Assembly: GCF_010500215.1 (NCBI RefSeq) | Contig: NZ_JAAGOY010000004.1 | Span: 930,001 to 994,000, forward strand | Origin: Aliiroseovarius sp. PrR006 | GTDB taxonomy: Bacteria; Pseudomonadota; Alphaproteobacteria; Rhodobacterales; Rhodobacteraceae | DNA: 64,000 nt | Direction: 5' to 3' | In this document: piece after piece, positions 27,095 to 36,837 of the stretch | Layout: each line of letters opens with the position of its first letter | How positions within the stretch are numbered: position 1 is the first letter of the stretch | Position numbers and translations under genes: made by a program | Notes under the pieces: generated by a model | What the model was told of the DNA's origin: nothing | The model's database searches: none | What the model saw: the letters and a program-made list of their open reading frames with translations, nothing else

Positions 27095-27304
27095 CTATCT
27101 GAAGGTGAATTGACCTTAGGGCAGTTAAGCACCCGCAAAACACAATCAAGGCATGCGCAAAATGCATAGCTGCAATGCAGCATTTTACCTTGAAGCGACT
27201 CATTCCCCCACCTAAATCAGGTTCAAAGCCGATGGTTGAGCATCGCTCTAGTCGGTTTTTACCTCCCTGTTGGACTTGGCCGGGCTCTGCCCGGCCTTTT
27301 TTTT
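27095..27304 (+). ncRNA. Candidate small RNA or attenuated leader
   Basis: The stretch shows hairpins AAGGT/ACCTT (27102-27117), AAAATGC/GCATTTT enclosing GCTGC/GCAGC (27159-27186) and CGATG/CATCG (27230-27245), then an unpaired ACCTCCCTGTTGG segment, then a terminator. The exposed CCUCCC is complementary to Shine-Dalgarno sequences such as GGGAGG. The 5' boundary is only a guess from the upstream TATAAT. It may be a free-standing sRNA or a prematurely terminated purL leader. Confidence 0.45.
27278..27304 (+). terminator. Rho-independent terminator upstream of purL
   Basis: GGCCGGG pairs with CCCGGCC around a CTCTG loop and is followed by eight T. No coding gene ends nearby (the LysR stop is about 300 bases upstream), so it terminates a non-coding transcript or attenuates purL. 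Confidence 0.9.
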
Positions 27305-27446
27305 GCCTGAACGCCACCTGTTCCCGCAAAACAAGGCATCCAGACCCTTCCCCAAAGCGCGCCCTTCCCCTAAAAGGCGCAGCAACTGACATGGCAATCG
27401 CGCCCACTGCGAGTCGATGTCGCTGCAACGCCGAAGGGGACCGAGC

Positions 27447-29606
27447 ATGAGCGAGCCGAAAATCACCACCGACCTGATTGAAGCACACGGCCTGAAACCT
27501 GATGAGTACGAGCTGATCCTCGAAATCATCGGACGTGAACCAAGCTTCACCGAGCTCGGCATCTTCTCGGCCATGTGGAACGAGCACTGCTCGTACAAGT
27601 CTTCGAAGAAATGGCTGCGCACCCTGCCGACAGAAGGCCCTCAGGTTATCTGTGGTCCGGGCGAAAACGCGGGCATCGTGGATATCGGCGACGGTCAGGC
27701 TGTGGTCTTCAAAATGGAAAGCCACAACCACCCCTCGTACATCGAACCCTACCAAGGTGCGGCCACCGGCGTGGGCGGCATTCTGCGCGACGTCTTCACC
27801 ATGGGCGCCCGCCCGATTGCCGCAATGAACGCACTGAGCTTCGGCGAAGTTGATCACCCCAAGACCAAGCGTCTGGTCAACGGCGTTGTCGAAGGCATCG
27901 GCGGCTACGGCAACTGTTTCGGCGTTCCCAATGTGGGTGGCGAAGTACGCTTCCACCCGGCCTATAACGGCAACTGCCTTGTAAACGCGTTTGCGGCTGG
28001 TCTGGCGGATGCAGACAAGATCTTCTATTCGGCCGCCTCGGGCGTCGGGATGCCCGTTGTGTATCTGGGTGCGAAAACTGGCCGCGACGGCGTTGGCGGC
28101 GCGACCATGGCCTCGGCCGAGTTCGACGACACGATCGAAGACAAGCGCCCCACCGTTCAGGTTGGTGACCCCTTCACCGAAAAGCGCCTGATGGAAGCCA
28201 CGCTGGAGCTGATGCAGACCGGCGCCGTGATCTCGATCCAGGACATGGGGGCCGCTGGCCTGACCTGTTCGGCCGTTGAGATGGGCGACAAGGGTGGTCT
28301 GGGCGTCAAGCTGAACCTCGAAGACGTCCCCCAGCGCGAAGACAACATGACCGCATACGAGATGATGCTGTCGGAAAGCCAAGAACGCATGCTCATGGTG
28401 CTGAAGCCGGAAAAAGAAGCCGAAGCCCGCGCCGTATTCGAAAAGTGGGACCTCGATTTCGCCATCGTCGGCGAAACGCTGGCAGATGACCGTTTCCTGA
28501 TCATGCATCACGGCGAAGTCAAAGCTGACTTGCCGCTGTCGCCTCTGTCGGGCCGCGCGCCGGAATATGACCGCCCGTGGGTCGAGACCCCGGCAGCCGA
28601 GGAACTGGCCGACGTACCCGAAATCGATGCAATCGACGGCCTGAAGGCGCTGATCGGCTCGGCCAACCACGCTGCAAAGCAGTGGGTCTATGAACAATAT
28701 GACCACATGGTTATGGCCGACACTGTACGTGCCCCCGGTCTGGGCGCAGGCATCGTGCGCGTGCATGGCACCGACAAGGCCGTGGCTTTTACCTCGGACG
28801 TGACGCCGCGCTATGTGAAAGCCAACCCGCTGGAAGGTGGCCGTCAGGCCGTGGCCGAGGCCTATCGCAACCTGACCGCGGTCGGCGCCAAGCCGTTGGC
28901 CACCACCGACAACCTGAACTTCGGCAACCCCGAAAAGCCCGAGATCATGGGCCAGTTCGTGGGCGCCATCAAAGGCATCGGCGAAGCTGTGGCCGCGCTG
29001 GACGTGCCGATCGTTTCGGGCAACGTCTCGCTCTATAACGAGACCGACGGCCAAGCGATCCTGCCGACCCCAACCATCGGGGCCGTGGGCCTGCTGGACA
29101 GCCTTGATGACATGATTGGCGGCGTGGCCCGCGAAGGTCACGTGGCACTGGTCGTGGGCGAAACCAACGGACATCTGGGCCAATCCGCCCTGCTGGCCGA
29201 GGTCTTCAACCGCGAAGACGGCGACGCGCCCCATGTCGATCTGGACGCCGAGAAGCGCAATGGCGACTTCATCCGCGCCAACCGCGAGCTGATCAAAGCC
29301 TGTTCGGACCTGTCGGATGGCGGTCTGGCGCTGGCTGCGTTCGAGATGGCCGAGGCCGGTGAAGTCGGCGTTCAACTGGACGCCGCCGACACACCAACGC
29401 TGTTTGGTGAAGATCAGGCGCGCTATCTGGTGGCCTGCAACTTCGATCAGGCCGAAGCGCTGATGATCGAAGCCGGCCGCGCTGGCGTGACCATCACCAC
29501 TGTTGGCCGCTTCACCGGCGACAGCGTGAAGATGGGCAGCTCGGAAGCACCTCTGGCAGAACTGGCCCAGATCTTCCGCACTGGCTTCGATCAGGCGCAT
29601 ACGTAA
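27447..29606 (+). CDS. purL: Phosphoribosylformylglycinamidine synthase II
   Basis: The 719-residue protein is the small (PurS/PurQ-dependent) PurL. It shows [14 protein letters not shown] with the catalytic His near residue 48, [25 protein letters not shown] near residues 90-114, and DLNFGNP-like [11 protein letters not shown]. It converts FGAR to FGAM in purine synthesis with ATP and ammonia from PurQ. The ATG at 27447 (MSEPKITTD) has AAGGGGA upstream and gives the usual N-terminus. The next gene starts on the base after its stop. Confidence 0.96.
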   Translation: MSEPKITTDLIEAHGLKPDEYELILEIIGREPSFTELGIFSAMWNEHCSYKSSKKWLRTLPTEGPQVICGPGENAGIVDIGDGQAVVFKMESHNHPSYIEPYQGAATGVGGILRDVFTMGARPIAAMNALSFGEVDHPKTKRLVNGVVEGIGGYGNCFGVPNVGGEVRFHPAYNGNCLVNAFAAGLADADKIFYSAASGVGMPVVYLGAKTGRDGVGGATMASAEFDDTIEDKRPTVQVGDPFTEKRLMEATLELMQTGAVISIQDMGAAGLTCSAVEMGDKGGLGVKLNLEDVPQREDNMTAYEMMLSESQERMLMVLKPEKEAEARAVFEKWDLDFAIVGETLADDRFLIMHHGEVKADLPLSPLSGRAPEYDRPWVETPAAEELADVPEIDAIDGLKALIGSANHAAKQWVYEQYDHMVMADTVRAPGLGAGIVRVHGTDKAVAFTSDVTPRYVKANPLEGGRQAVAEAYRNLTAVGAKPLATTDNLNFGNPEKPEIMGQFVGAIKGIGEAVAALDVPIVSGNVSLYNETDGQAILPTPTIGAVGLLDSLDDMIGGVAREGHVALVVGETNGHLGQSALLAEVFNREDGDAPHVDLDAEKRNGDFIRANRELIKACSDLSDGGLALAAFEMAEAGEVGVQLDAADTPTLFGEDQARYLVACNFDQAEALMIEAGRAGVTITTVGRFTGDSVKMGSSEAPLAELAQIFRTGFDQAHT

Positions 29607-30146
29607 ATGACGGGCCCGGTGCCGCTGGCACAAGATCCCGCGACGCTGACCGCCGATTGTGCGGGCTGCATGGGGCTGTGTTGCGTAGCACCGGGATTCG
29701 ACGCGGGCGATGACTTTGCCTTCGACAAACGCGCTCTTGCGCCCTGCCGTCACCTTGGCCCGGACAACCTGTGCCGCATCCACGAGACCCTGACGGATCA
29801 AGGGTTTCCGGGGTGCGCCAAGTTCGATTGCAAAGGCGCGGGGCAATATGTGACCCAGCAAATCTTCCCGCGCAAACGCTGGCGCACGGATCGCGAGACG
29901 CTGGAAGCCGTGTCCGAAGCCTATCGCCGGATGCGCGCCATTTGTGACATGGCGGAACTGCTGCATCTGGCCGCGCGCCTACCCCTGTCGGTCTCGCAAG
30001 AGGCCGCGCGCACGGATATGCTTGACCGCCTACTACCTGAGCCCGCGTGGACTGCCGACACTCTGGCCGCCGCCGAAGAGGCGGGTATTCTGTCTGACGC
30101 CCGCGCGGTCCTGACCAGTTTTCGTGATGCCGCAACACGCCGCTAG
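29607..30146 (+). CDS. YkgJ-like cysteine cluster protein
   Basis: The 179-residue cytoplasmic protein has eight clustered cysteines in its first 75 residues, arranged CAGCMGLCC, PCRHL, NLCRIH, GCAKFDC, which is the pattern of YkgJ/CxxCxxCC proteins thought to bind zinc or an iron-sulfur cluster. The rest is helical with no recognised domain. The start follows the purL stop directly, so the two are translationally coupled. The biochemical role is unknown. Confidence 0.75.
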   Translation: MTGPVPLAQDPATLTADCAGCMGLCCVAPGFDAGDDFAFDKRALAPCRHLGPDNLCRIHETLTDQGFPGCAKFDCKGAGQYVTQQIFPRKRWRTDRETLEAVSEAYRRMRAICDMAELLHLAARLPLSVSQEAARTDMLDRLLPEPAWTADTLAAAEEAGILSDARAVLTSFRDAATRR

Positions 30147-30205
30147 GCCTTGCAGCCCATCTGCGCGGCACATAAGTTAAACAAAACAGATAAAAGGTTT
30201 GGCCA

Positions 30206-30442
30206 ATGTCCATGGAAGCATCCAAAATCGAAGACCTGATCCGCGCAGGTTTCCCCAACGCTCAGATCACCATCACCGATCTGGCAGGTGACGGGAACCA
30301 TTGGGCGGCCGAGGTCGTGGATGAAAGCTTCCGCGACATGAACCGCGTGCAGCAGCAACGCGCCGTGAACGCCACCGTGCGCGAGCAAATCGACTCGGGC
30401 GAGCTGCACGCGCTAGCGCTGACCACGAAGGTGCCTGAGTGA
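30206..30442 (+). CDS. BolA family protein
   Basis: The 78-residue protein has the class II KH-like BolA fold pattern: IEDLIRAGFPNAQITITDLAGDGNHWAAEVVDESF then RVQQQRAVNATV and HALALTTKVP at the end. BolA/IbaG proteins bind a shared [2Fe-2S] cluster with monothiol glutaredoxins (Grx4) in iron homeostasis. A Grx4-type gene follows at 31038, although an unrelated gene intervenes. Confidence 0.92.
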   Translation: MSMEASKIEDLIRAGFPNAQITITDLAGDGNHWAAEVVDESFRDMNRVQQQRAVNATVREQIDSGELHALALTTKVPE

Positions 30443-30957
30443 ACGTCTTAATTGGACTTCTCATCTTTTTGGCAATCGTGGTTCTGATTGGTGCTGCGCT
30501 CAAAAAGTTCATGCTATTCAGCTTTACCCACCAACCGATACCGCACGGAGAGGTCAATTCTCCCCCCAGTGGCTCGTTGATTGGCAGCTTTGGAGAGTAT
30601 GGCGCAAAGATTCTAGAGTTGGCGGCCTTCGAAGGTTACGATCAGTTCTTTGTGTGCTGCACAGACCTCGAGAGTGACCGCTTTGTCCAGATGACCGCCG
30701 GCCGCGAAGAAGACGGGCACTATACATATCAATTTGATATCCCACGATTTCCATGGTCCGAACCGTTCTTGGAGCAAGTCGAGAGCAGCGCACGCGAGCG
30801 TGGGTTGTCGCCATATGACAGTGCGGGAGGATATGAGGACAAATTTTTTGATATCGACTTTGAATCCGCTGATGCGCTTATCAACTTCAGCCAGCACGTC
30901 GTCTTAGATATTTTTAGAACAAAACTGGACGGCCCCTTCGAAGTGACTTGGGGATAA
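30439..30957 (+). CDS. Membrane-anchored protein of unknown function inserted between bolA and grxD
   Basis: The 172-residue protein has one N-terminal membrane segment (residues 3-23) and a soluble acidic domain with many aromatic residues (FFVCCTDLESDRFVQM, FDIDFESADALINFSQHVV). I do not recognise the family. The GTG start overlaps the bolA TGA (GTGA). The coding sequence is visibly richer in A+T than its neighbours, particularly in the last third. Together with its position inside the normally adjacent bolA-grxD pair this suggests later insertion. Confidence 0.7.
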   Translation: MNVLIGLLIFLAIVVLIGAALKKFMLFSFTHQPIPHGEVNSPPSGSLIGSFGEYGAKILELAAFEGYDQFFVCCTDLESDRFVQMTAGREEDGHYTYQFDIPRFPWSEPFLEQVESSARERGLSPYDSAGGYEDKFFDIDFESADALINFSQHVVLDIFRTKLDGPFEVTWG

Positions 30958-31037
30958 ACAGCCTGCTGTCCTTGAAACAGCGGATGATTTGTCCGATATG
31001 AAAACAGACTCAGCCAGACAACACGCGAGATGATCAC

Positions 31038-31400
31038 ATGACCGACGCAAAAACACGCATCGACGAAACCGTCAAAGCCAATGACGTGGTGCTTTACATG
31101 AAGGGCACGAAAGAGATGCCGCAGTGTGGGTTCTCATCCCGCGTGGCTGGTGTTCTAAACTACATGGGCGTGGATTACGCCGATGTGAACGTGCTGGCAG
31201 ACGAAGAAATCCGGTCTGGCATCAAAGAATACTCCGACTGGCCGACCATCCCGCAGCTTTACGTCAAAGGCGAATTCGTTGGCGGTTGTGACATCGTGAC
31301 CGAGATGACCCTGTCGGGCGAGCTGGACACGCTGTTTGCTGACAATGGCGTGGCGTTTGACCAAGACGCGGCCGACAAGATCCGCGAAGCCAACGCTTAA
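31038..31400 (+). CDS. grxD: Monothiol glutaredoxin, Grx4 family
   Basis: The 120-residue protein has the monothiol active site CGFS in [10 protein letters not shown], the KGTKEMPQ loop and the [17 protein letters not shown] segment that binds glutathione. Grx4-type proteins carry a [2Fe-2S] cluster as homodimers or with BolA and take part in iron-sulfur delivery. The ATG is preceded by GAGATGATCAC, a modest ribosome binding site. It is followed by a repeat element and a bidirectional terminator. Confidence 0.95.
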   Translation: MTDAKTRIDETVKANDVVLYMKGTKEMPQCGFSSRVAGVLNYMGVDYADVNVLADEEIRSGIKEYSDWPTIPQLYVKGEFVGGCDIVTEMTLSGELDTLFADNGVAFDQDAADKIREANA

Positions 31401-31410
31401 TCGGACTGCG

Positions 31411-31477
31411 GCAAGGGGCGCTGCCCCTCGCCCGTTCCGGGCTCACCCCGGGATATTTCAGACAAGAAAAAGGCGCG
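31411..31477 (+). repeat. Hairpin-rich intergenic repeat element, copy 2
   Basis: The element holds AGGGGC-N3-GCCCCT (31414-31428), GCCCG-N3-CGGGC (31430-31442) and an end segment with ACCCCGGGATATTT, CAAGAAAA and GGCGCG. Order and sequence match the minus-strand element at 7599-7722. It lies between the convergent grxD and zapA genes. Confidence 0.6.
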
Positions 31478-31498
31478 TCGAAATTTCGGCGCGCCTTT
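31469..31498. terminator. Bidirectional terminator between grxD and zapA
   Basis: AAAGGCGCG pairs with CGCGCCTTT, extended inside by CGA/TCG, with GTTTTTGTTTTG on the plus side and CTTTTTCTTG on the minus side. It can end both convergent transcripts. Confidence 0.85.
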
Positions 31499-31520
31499 GT
31501 TTTTGTTTTGTTTTCTGGGG

Positions 31521-31910
31521 TCAGTCTACCTTGAGGCGCTCCTCGACCGAGGCGGCCATCGCTTCGGTCCGGGCTGCGATCTCGGCCAATGTATCAGTGA
31601 CCGACGCGGGCACCACAGGCACTTCGACCTTCTGTGGTTCCGCATTTTTCAGCGCTTCAATCTCGCGCTCCAGCTCGGCAATCCGACGTTCGGTCAGCTT
31701 GACCTTGTCTTCCATTCCGGCGGTTTTGTCGGCCAGCATCAGGCCCGACATCAGCAGCATCCGGCTTTCGGTCAGGTTCGAGATCTGGCTGACGAGAACC
31801 GAAGCCTCGGTATCCAGCATAGCGGCAGCAGCTTTCAGGAAGTGTTCTTCACCCTCCTGACAGGACACTTCAAAACTTCGGCTACCGATCGTGATCATAA
31901 CGTCAGGCAT
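31521..31910 (-). CDS. zapA: Cell division protein ZapA
   Basis: The 129-residue protein has the ZapA N-terminal domain (ITIGSRSFEVSCQEGEEHFLKAAAAMLD) and a long coiled-coil helix (KLTERRIAELEREIEALKN). ZapA dimers/tetramers bundle FtsZ filaments at the division site. It overlaps the 3' end of an upstream coiled-coil gene by eight bases, so both are made from one transcript. Confidence 0.92.
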   Translation of the reverse strand: MPDVMITIGSRSFEVSCQEGEEHFLKAAAAMLDTEASVLVSQISNLTESRMLLMSGLMLADKTAGMEDKVKLTERRIAELEREIEALKNAEPQKVEVPVVPASVTDTLAEIAARTEAMAASVEERLKVD

Positions 31911-32394
31911 GAGTGTCCTCCTCGCTTACGGGGGTGGCCATAGATGTCAGCTCGCTGAGAACCGCGTCCAGTTCGGCCCGATCAGCCTGCTGTGTCGCAC
32001 GCAATGCGGTCAGTTCAGCGCCCATCGCGTCGTTGATCAACGCGGGCTCCACCACGCCGGTGGATGCGGCGGCACGCAATGCGTCGTTGGAGCTACGCAG
32101 CTCTTGATTGCTTTGGCGCAGCGCATCTGCCGAGGCTTCGGCCTGCGCAAGCTGTGCCTGCAATTGAGACAGTGCGTTCTCAACAACAACAAGCTTCTCG
32201 CTCATCTGGTCTTTCAGCGTAGACAGACGTTCGTTCAGTTGCGCGTTTGCCGTGCGTTCATCGTCCAGCTGGCGGGTCAGCGCGTCGACCTCATCGGTGT
32301 TCGCCGATGGTTGGTCCGCCCATTTATCAAGCCCCGCGTTTATCCGCTCCAGCGCTGTTGTAATGCGCGTCTCGAGTTCGGAGATATCACTCAT
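31903..32394 (-). CDS. Coiled-coil protein upstream of zapA
   Basis: The 163-residue acidic protein is nearly all heptad-repeat coiled coil (about residues 5-20 and 35-105), rich in Ala, Gln, Glu and Leu, with no membrane segment. The overlap with zapA suggests a division-related partner, in the manner of ZapB, but I see no direct family signature. It is divergent from tkt. Confidence 0.7.
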   Translation of the reverse strand: MSDISELETRITTALERINAGLDKWADQPSANTDEVDALTRQLDDERTANAQLNERLSTLKDQMSEKLVVVENALSQLQAQLAQAEASADALRQSNQELRSSNDALRAAASTGVVEPALINDAMGAELTALRATQQADRAELDAVLSELTSMATPVSEEDTHA

Positions 32395-32656
32395 AATATG
32401 CCCTGTTTAATTCTCTCCCTTTGATCTTGTCACAAGCCTGCCAAACACTCAACGCCCAGAGGGACCTATGCGCATTCAATCGCGATTCGTCGCCATATCC
32501 CGCAGATTTCACGCAAATCGCGCCACGACGATGCAATCGAAAGCGCGATTACAGACACTTAGCCCTGCCAATACGCCCCAAAGCCTTGCTTTGCTTGACC
32601 CAAGCAGCAGGACTGCTATCAGGGGCCAATCTTTACTTAGCCAAAGGACTCGGACC

Positions 32657-34681
32657 TTGGATATCGCTGCACTTGCCAAAGCCCACCCTGATCACTGGAA
32701 GAAAGCTGCCGCCATCCGCGCCTTGACGCTGGATGCTGTTGCTGCCGCAAATTCCGGCCACTCTGGCATGCCGATGGGCATGGCCGATGTGGCAACCGTT
32801 TTGTTTGAAAAGCACCTGAAGTTTGACCCCTCGGCCCCGCGCTGGGAAGACCGCGACCGGTTCATCCTGTCGGCAGGTCACGGCTCGATGCTGATCTATT
32901 CGCTGCTCTATCTGACCGGCTACGAAGACGTCACGCTGGACCAGATCAAGAACTTCCGCCAGTGGGGCGCGATCACTGCTGGTCACCCCGAATACGGTCA
33001 CGTGTCGGGCGTTGAGACCACCACTGGCCCGTTGGGTCAGGGCATCGCCAACGCTGTTGGCTTCGCGATGGCTGAAGAGATCCAGCGCGCACAGTTCGGT
33101 AAGAAGATCGTCGATCACTACACCTATGTCATCGCTGGCGACGGCTGCCTGATGGAAGGCATCAGCCAGGAAGCCATCGGCCTTGCAGGCCGTCACGAGC
33201 TGTCGAAGCTGATGGTTCTGTGGGACAACAATGACATCACCATCGACGGTAAGGTGTCGCTGTCGGATCGCACCGACCAGGTGCAGCGTTTCAAAGCCTC
33301 GGGCTGGCACGTTCAGGAAATCGACGGTCACGATCCCGCGCAGATCGATGCGGCCATCGCCAAGGCAAAAACGACGGGCAAACCGTCGATGATTGCCTGC
33401 AAGACACATATCGCACTGGGCCACGCCGCTCAGGATACCTCGAAAGGTCACGGCGCACTGACCGATGCCGAGCAACTTGCCGCCGCCAAGGGCGTCTACG
33501 GCGCGCCGCAAGGTGCCTTCGAAGTCCCCGCCGACGTGAAAGCACAGTGGGAAGCCATGGGTGGACGCGGTGCAGAAGCACGCGCCGAGTGGGACGCACG
33601 TTTCGCCAGCATTTCCGACCGCAAGCAGGGTGAATTCAAGCGCGCCTATGCGCTGGAGGCTCCGAAGAAGCTGGCCTCGGTTGTGCGCAAGTTGAAGAAA
33701 GAGGTTGCCGAAAACAAGCCCTCTGTCGCGACCCGCAAGTCGTCGGAAATGGCCCTGTCGGTGATCAACCCGGTGATGCCGGAAACCGTGGGCGGCTCGG
33801 CTGACCTGACCGGTTCGAACAACACCAAGACCGGTGATCTGGGCGTCTTTGACACCGACAACCGTGGTGGCCGCTATGTCTATTGGGGCATCCGCGAGCA
33901 CGGCATGGCCGCGGCGATGAACGGAATGGCCCTGCACGGTGGCATGCGCCCTTATGGCGGCACCTTCTTCGTCTTCACCGACTATGCCCGCCCTGCAATG
34001 CGCTTGGCGTCGCTGATGGGCATTCCGACCGTGTTTGTGATGACCCACGATTCGATCGGCGTTGGCGAAGATGGCCCGACCCACCAGCCGGTCGAGCATC
34101 TGTCGATCTGCCGCGCGACCCCAAACAGCTACACCTTCCGCCCTGCGGACACGGTGGAAACGGCTGAAGCTTGGGAAATCGCACTGACCGAGAAAGACAC
34201 GCCCTCGACCTTGGTTCTGACCCGTCAGAACCTGCCGACCGTCCGCACCGAGTATAAACAGAAAAACCTGACCGCTCAGGGTGGTTACGTTCTGGCCGAT
34301 GCGGAAGCTGGCAAGCGTCAGGTGATCCTGATCGCGACGGGTTCGGAAGTGTCGCTCGCAATGGAAGCCCGCGCGGCGCTGGAAGCCCAAGGCATCGGCA
34401 CCCGCGTTGTGTCCATGCCCTGCTTGGAGCTGTTTGCCCAGCAGGACGAAGCCTATCGTCGCAAGGTTCTGCCCGCAGGCCCGGTACGCGTTGGTGTCGA
34501 AGCCGCCGTCCGCGATGGTGGATGGGACAAGCTGCTGCTGGGTGAGCGCGGCCGCGAAGCCAAGCAAGCCTTTGTCGGCATGACCGGCTTTGGTGCCTCG
34601 GCCCCGGCTGGCGTGTTGTTCGAGAAGTTCGGCATCACCACCGACAATGTCGTAGCACAAGCCAAAGAGCTTCTGGGCTAA
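32657..34681 (+). CDS. tkt: Transketolase
   Basis: The 674-residue TPP enzyme has the motifs [15 protein letters not shown] (about residue 25), [13 protein letters not shown] with the TPP motif (about residue 155) and the transketolase motif [13 protein letters not shown] (about residue 470). It moves two-carbon ketol units in the pentose phosphate pathway. The TTG at 32657 ([17 protein letters not shown]) is chosen because AAAGGA lies eight bases upstream and it matches the family N-terminus; a longer in-frame ATG start would add 63 basic residues that do not look like transketolase. Confidence 0.93.
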   Translation: MDIAALAKAHPDHWKKAAAIRALTLDAVAAANSGHSGMPMGMADVATVLFEKHLKFDPSAPRWEDRDRFILSAGHGSMLIYSLLYLTGYEDVTLDQIKNFRQWGAITAGHPEYGHVSGVETTTGPLGQGIANAVGFAMAEEIQRAQFGKKIVDHYTYVIAGDGCLMEGISQEAIGLAGRHELSKLMVLWDNNDITIDGKVSLSDRTDQVQRFKASGWHVQEIDGHDPAQIDAAIAKAKTTGKPSMIACKTHIALGHAAQDTSKGHGALTDAEQLAAAKGVYGAPQGAFEVPADVKAQWEAMGGRGAEARAEWDARFASISDRKQGEFKRAYALEAPKKLASVVRKLKKEVAENKPSVATRKSSEMALSVINPVMPETVGGSADLTGSNNTKTGDLGVFDTDNRGGRYVYWGIREHGMAAAMNGMALHGGMRPYGGTFFVFTDYARPAMRLASLMGIPTVFVMTHDSIGVGEDGPTHQPVEHLSICRATPNSYTFRPADTVETAEAWEIALTEKDTPSTLVLTRQNLPTVRTEYKQKNLTAQGGYVLADAEAGKRQVILIATGSEVSLAMEARAALEAQGIGTRVVSMPCLELFAQQDEAYRRKVLPAGPVRVGVEAAVRDGGWDKLLLGERGREAKQAFVGMTGFGASAPAGVLFEKFGITTDNVVAQAKELLG

Positions 34682-34735
34682 GCCTAGGCCAATAACTCGA
34701 CAGGGAATCTGCATAGATTCCGGTCCAATACTTCG

Positions 34736-34765
34736 AAACGCCCCGCCAATCGGTGGGGCGTTTTC
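34736..34765 (+). terminator. Rho-independent terminator of tkt
   Basis: AAACGCCCC pairs with GGGGCGTTT around a ten-base loop that can pair further, followed by TCTTT. Confidence 0.85.
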
Positions 34766-34829
34766 TTTATGCCTTTTAAATCCGGCCCAGATCAGACAGT
34801 CTGCGCCTGTTTTATCAAAGGATACCAAT

Positions 34830-35702
34830 GTGCTGTCAGGCTTAAGCGAAAACCATCGGGGTGCGCTGTTCATGGTCTTCGCCATGGGCGCCTTTGCGCT
34901 TGAGGACATGGCGTTGAAGGCTGCCGCGCGCGATATCCCGATCGGACAGGCGGTTGCTCTGTTCGGGCTGGGCGGACTGGTGATTTTCGCCCTGATCGCA
35001 CGCGCGCAAGGCGCACGAGTTTTTCACCCGGATCTGCGCTCGCCCGTGTTGATCTGGCGGTCCCTGTCCGAGATTGCCGGGCGCTTGTTCTATGCGCTGG
35101 CAATTGCCCTGACGCCTCTGTCCAGCGCCTCGGCCATCCTGCAGGCTACACCTCTGGTCGTGGCTTTGGGGGCTGTAATCGTTTTCAATGAAAAGGTCGG
35201 GATACGTCGCTGGCTGGCCATCTTCGTGGGCTTCATCGGGGTTCTGATGATTCTGCGCCCCGGCTTAGATACCTTTGACCCGCTGTCGATCTTCGCTGTG
35301 CTGGGAATGCTCGGTTTCGCCGGACGTGACTTGGCAACCCGTGCCAGCCCAGCAAGCCTGTCCGGTGCCCAGCTTGGCGTGGCCGGGTTCGCCGTGCTGA
35401 CGGTTTCGGGATTGGTCCTTGTGGCTTTTGAGGGCGAGTTGCGCACCCTGACGCCAGCGGCCAGTGGGTTCCTAGTTATGGCTACCGTATTTGGCGTTCT
35501 GGCCTATGGCGCGTTGACGCTGGCCATGCGGACCGGAGAAGTCTCGGTCGTCACGCCCTTCCGCTATTCCCGGCTGCTCTTCGCGCTTATTCTGGGTGTC
35601 GTGGTGTTCAACGAACGCCCAGACATAATGACGCTGGCAGGCAGCGCCGTCATTGTCCTCAGCGGGCTGTTCTTGCTCAGCCGGTCAAAGCCGAAAGCTT
35701 AA
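34830..35702 (+). CDS. EamA/DMT family transporter
   Basis: The 290-residue protein has about ten hydrophobic segments in two EamA halves, with conserved glycine/proline-rich patterns such as ALTPLSSASAILQATPLVVALGAVIVFNEKVG at the end of the first half and TPFRYSRLLFALILGVVVFNE in the second. DMT-superfamily carriers export amino acids or metabolites; the substrate is unknown. The start is GTG with AAAGGA six bases upstream. Its stop overlaps the convergent DUF808 stop by four bases. Confidence 0.85.
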   Translation: MLSGLSENHRGALFMVFAMGAFALEDMALKAAARDIPIGQAVALFGLGGLVIFALIARAQGARVFHPDLRSPVLIWRSLSEIAGRLFYALAIALTPLSSASAILQATPLVVALGAVIVFNEKVGIRRWLAIFVGFIGVLMILRPGLDTFDPLSIFAVLGMLGFAGRDLATRASPASLSGAQLGVAGFAVLTVSGLVLVAFEGELRTLTPAASGFLVMATVFGVLAYGALTLAMRTGEVSVVTPFRYSRLLFALILGVVVFNERPDIMTLAGSAVIVLSGLFLLSRSKPKA

Positions 35703-36661
35703 GCTTTGCCCTTGAAGATCGCGCCCCAGATGGGGCCGATCACCCATGTCGCCAAGGGAATGATCAGCACGCCAAGCGCAAGGCCCAGCACGCCATCCAG
35801 CGCCGCCGTCACGGCCCATTCCACGGCACCTGCAAATTGTGGCACCGCATGGGCAGCAGCCACGGCCATGTGGTGAATGGTGTCATAGGGCAGATGCCAG
35901 CCCAGTTCGTGCAGCCCGTGCACAATGATCGAGCCGCCGACCCAGATCATTGCTGCGGTTCCGACAATGGTTAGCAGCTTCATGACATAGGGCATCGCCT
36001 TCACGATCCCACGCCCCAGCGCCTGCGTCGCGCTAAGCCGCGCATTGTTGGCCAGATAGAGGCCGAAATCATCGGCCTTCACGATCAGCGCGACCGAGCC
36101 ATAAACCGCCACGGTGATGCCCACAGCGGCAACCGCCAGCGTGGCGGCCTCCATCCAAAAATTGCTGTTCGGGATGCCCGACAGAATGATGGTCATGATC
36201 TCGGCCGACAGAATAAAGTCGGTCTTGATTGCACCGGCAATTTTAGCCTCTTCCAAGTGGGCCGGGTCGCCTTCGTCATGTTCGGCGTGGTCCCATGTGT
36301 GATCATGCGGGAACAGCGTATGCCAAACCTTCTCGGCCCCTTCAAAACACAGATAGGCCCCGCCCAGCATCAGAAGCGGCGCGATCGCCCAAGAGGCAAA
36401 GGCCGACAGAAGCAGCGCAATGGGCAGAAGGATGATCAGCTTGTTTTTGATCGAGCCCCAGGCGATACGCCCGATGATCGGAAGCTCGCGCTTGGCTTCA
36501 AAGCCCTGCACATATTTCGGCGTCACAGCAGCGTCATCAATAACGGCACCCGCCGCTTTGGCACTGGCCTTCGCCGCCTGCCCCGCGACATCATCAATCG
36601 AGGCCGCAGCGACTTTGGCAATCCCCGCCACGTCGTCCAGAAGTGCAATCAAACCGCTCAT
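35699..36661 (-). CDS. DUF808 family membrane protein
   Basis: The 320-residue protein has the DUF808/YedI N-terminus SGLIALLDDVAGIAKVAAASIDDVAGQAAKAS, the DDAAVTPKYVQGF segment and about six membrane segments. The function of the family is not established. The ATG at 36661 gives the typical family start. It is convergent with the transporter gene and divergent from gap. Confidence 0.85.
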   Translation of the reverse strand: MSGLIALLDDVAGIAKVAAASIDDVAGQAAKASAKAAGAVIDDAAVTPKYVQGFEAKRELPIIGRIAWGSIKNKLIILLPIALLLSAFASWAIAPLLMLGGAYLCFEGAEKVWHTLFPHDHTWDHAEHDEGDPAHLEEAKIAGAIKTDFILSAEIMTIILSGIPNSNFWMEAATLAVAAVGITVAVYGSVALIVKADDFGLYLANNARLSATQALGRGIVKAMPYVMKLLTIVGTAAMIWVGGSIIVHGLHELGWHLPYDTIHHMAVAAAHAVPQFAGAVEWAVTAALDGVLGLALGVLIIPLATWVIGPIWGAIFKGKA

Positions 36662-36837
36662 CGTACCGCCTTCACTGTCATTGTACTCATTGTGAGGCGA
36701 ATCTAGCGAAACCGCCCTGAAGGGCAAGGGCAGGACGGGCTGACCCTTGGAATAATTCAGCCCCGCGAAGGTTTGCGCTAACCTGCGCGCTGAAAACAAT
36801 GGATCACAGATGTTTTCGCTATCATGCTACTACGGAA

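Larger units (their letters stand above)
26981..27446 (+). other. 466-base non-coding region upstream of purL
   Basis: No credible gene was seen in this stretch. It holds a TATAAT hexamer at 27082-27087 without a clear -35 match, several self-complementary segments between 27102 and 27245, and a strong terminator at 27278-27304. The purL ATG lies 143 bases after that terminator with its own AAGGGGA. A 91-codon open frame on this strand across the terminator is not considered a gene. Confidence 0.6.

Noticed and set aside
27175-27450. A 91-codon frame just upstream of purL
   Set aside because: It runs through the strong terminator hairpin, has no ribosome binding site and a Pro/Arg/Ser/Cys-rich random composition.
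27087-29966. A 959-codon open frame antisense to purL
   Set aside because: It is a shadow of high-GC codon bias in purL; the plus-strand product matches PurL throughout and the antisense product has no recognisable domain.
32395-32656. A 6S RNA between the zapA locus and tkt
   Set aside because: 6S RNA genes often lie near zapA, but I could not find the closed stem with a central bubble expected of 6S RNA in this stretch.
32633-34909. A 758-codon frame antisense to tkt
   Set aside because: The sense strand encodes a complete transketolase; the antisense frame lacks a ribosome binding site and domain features.
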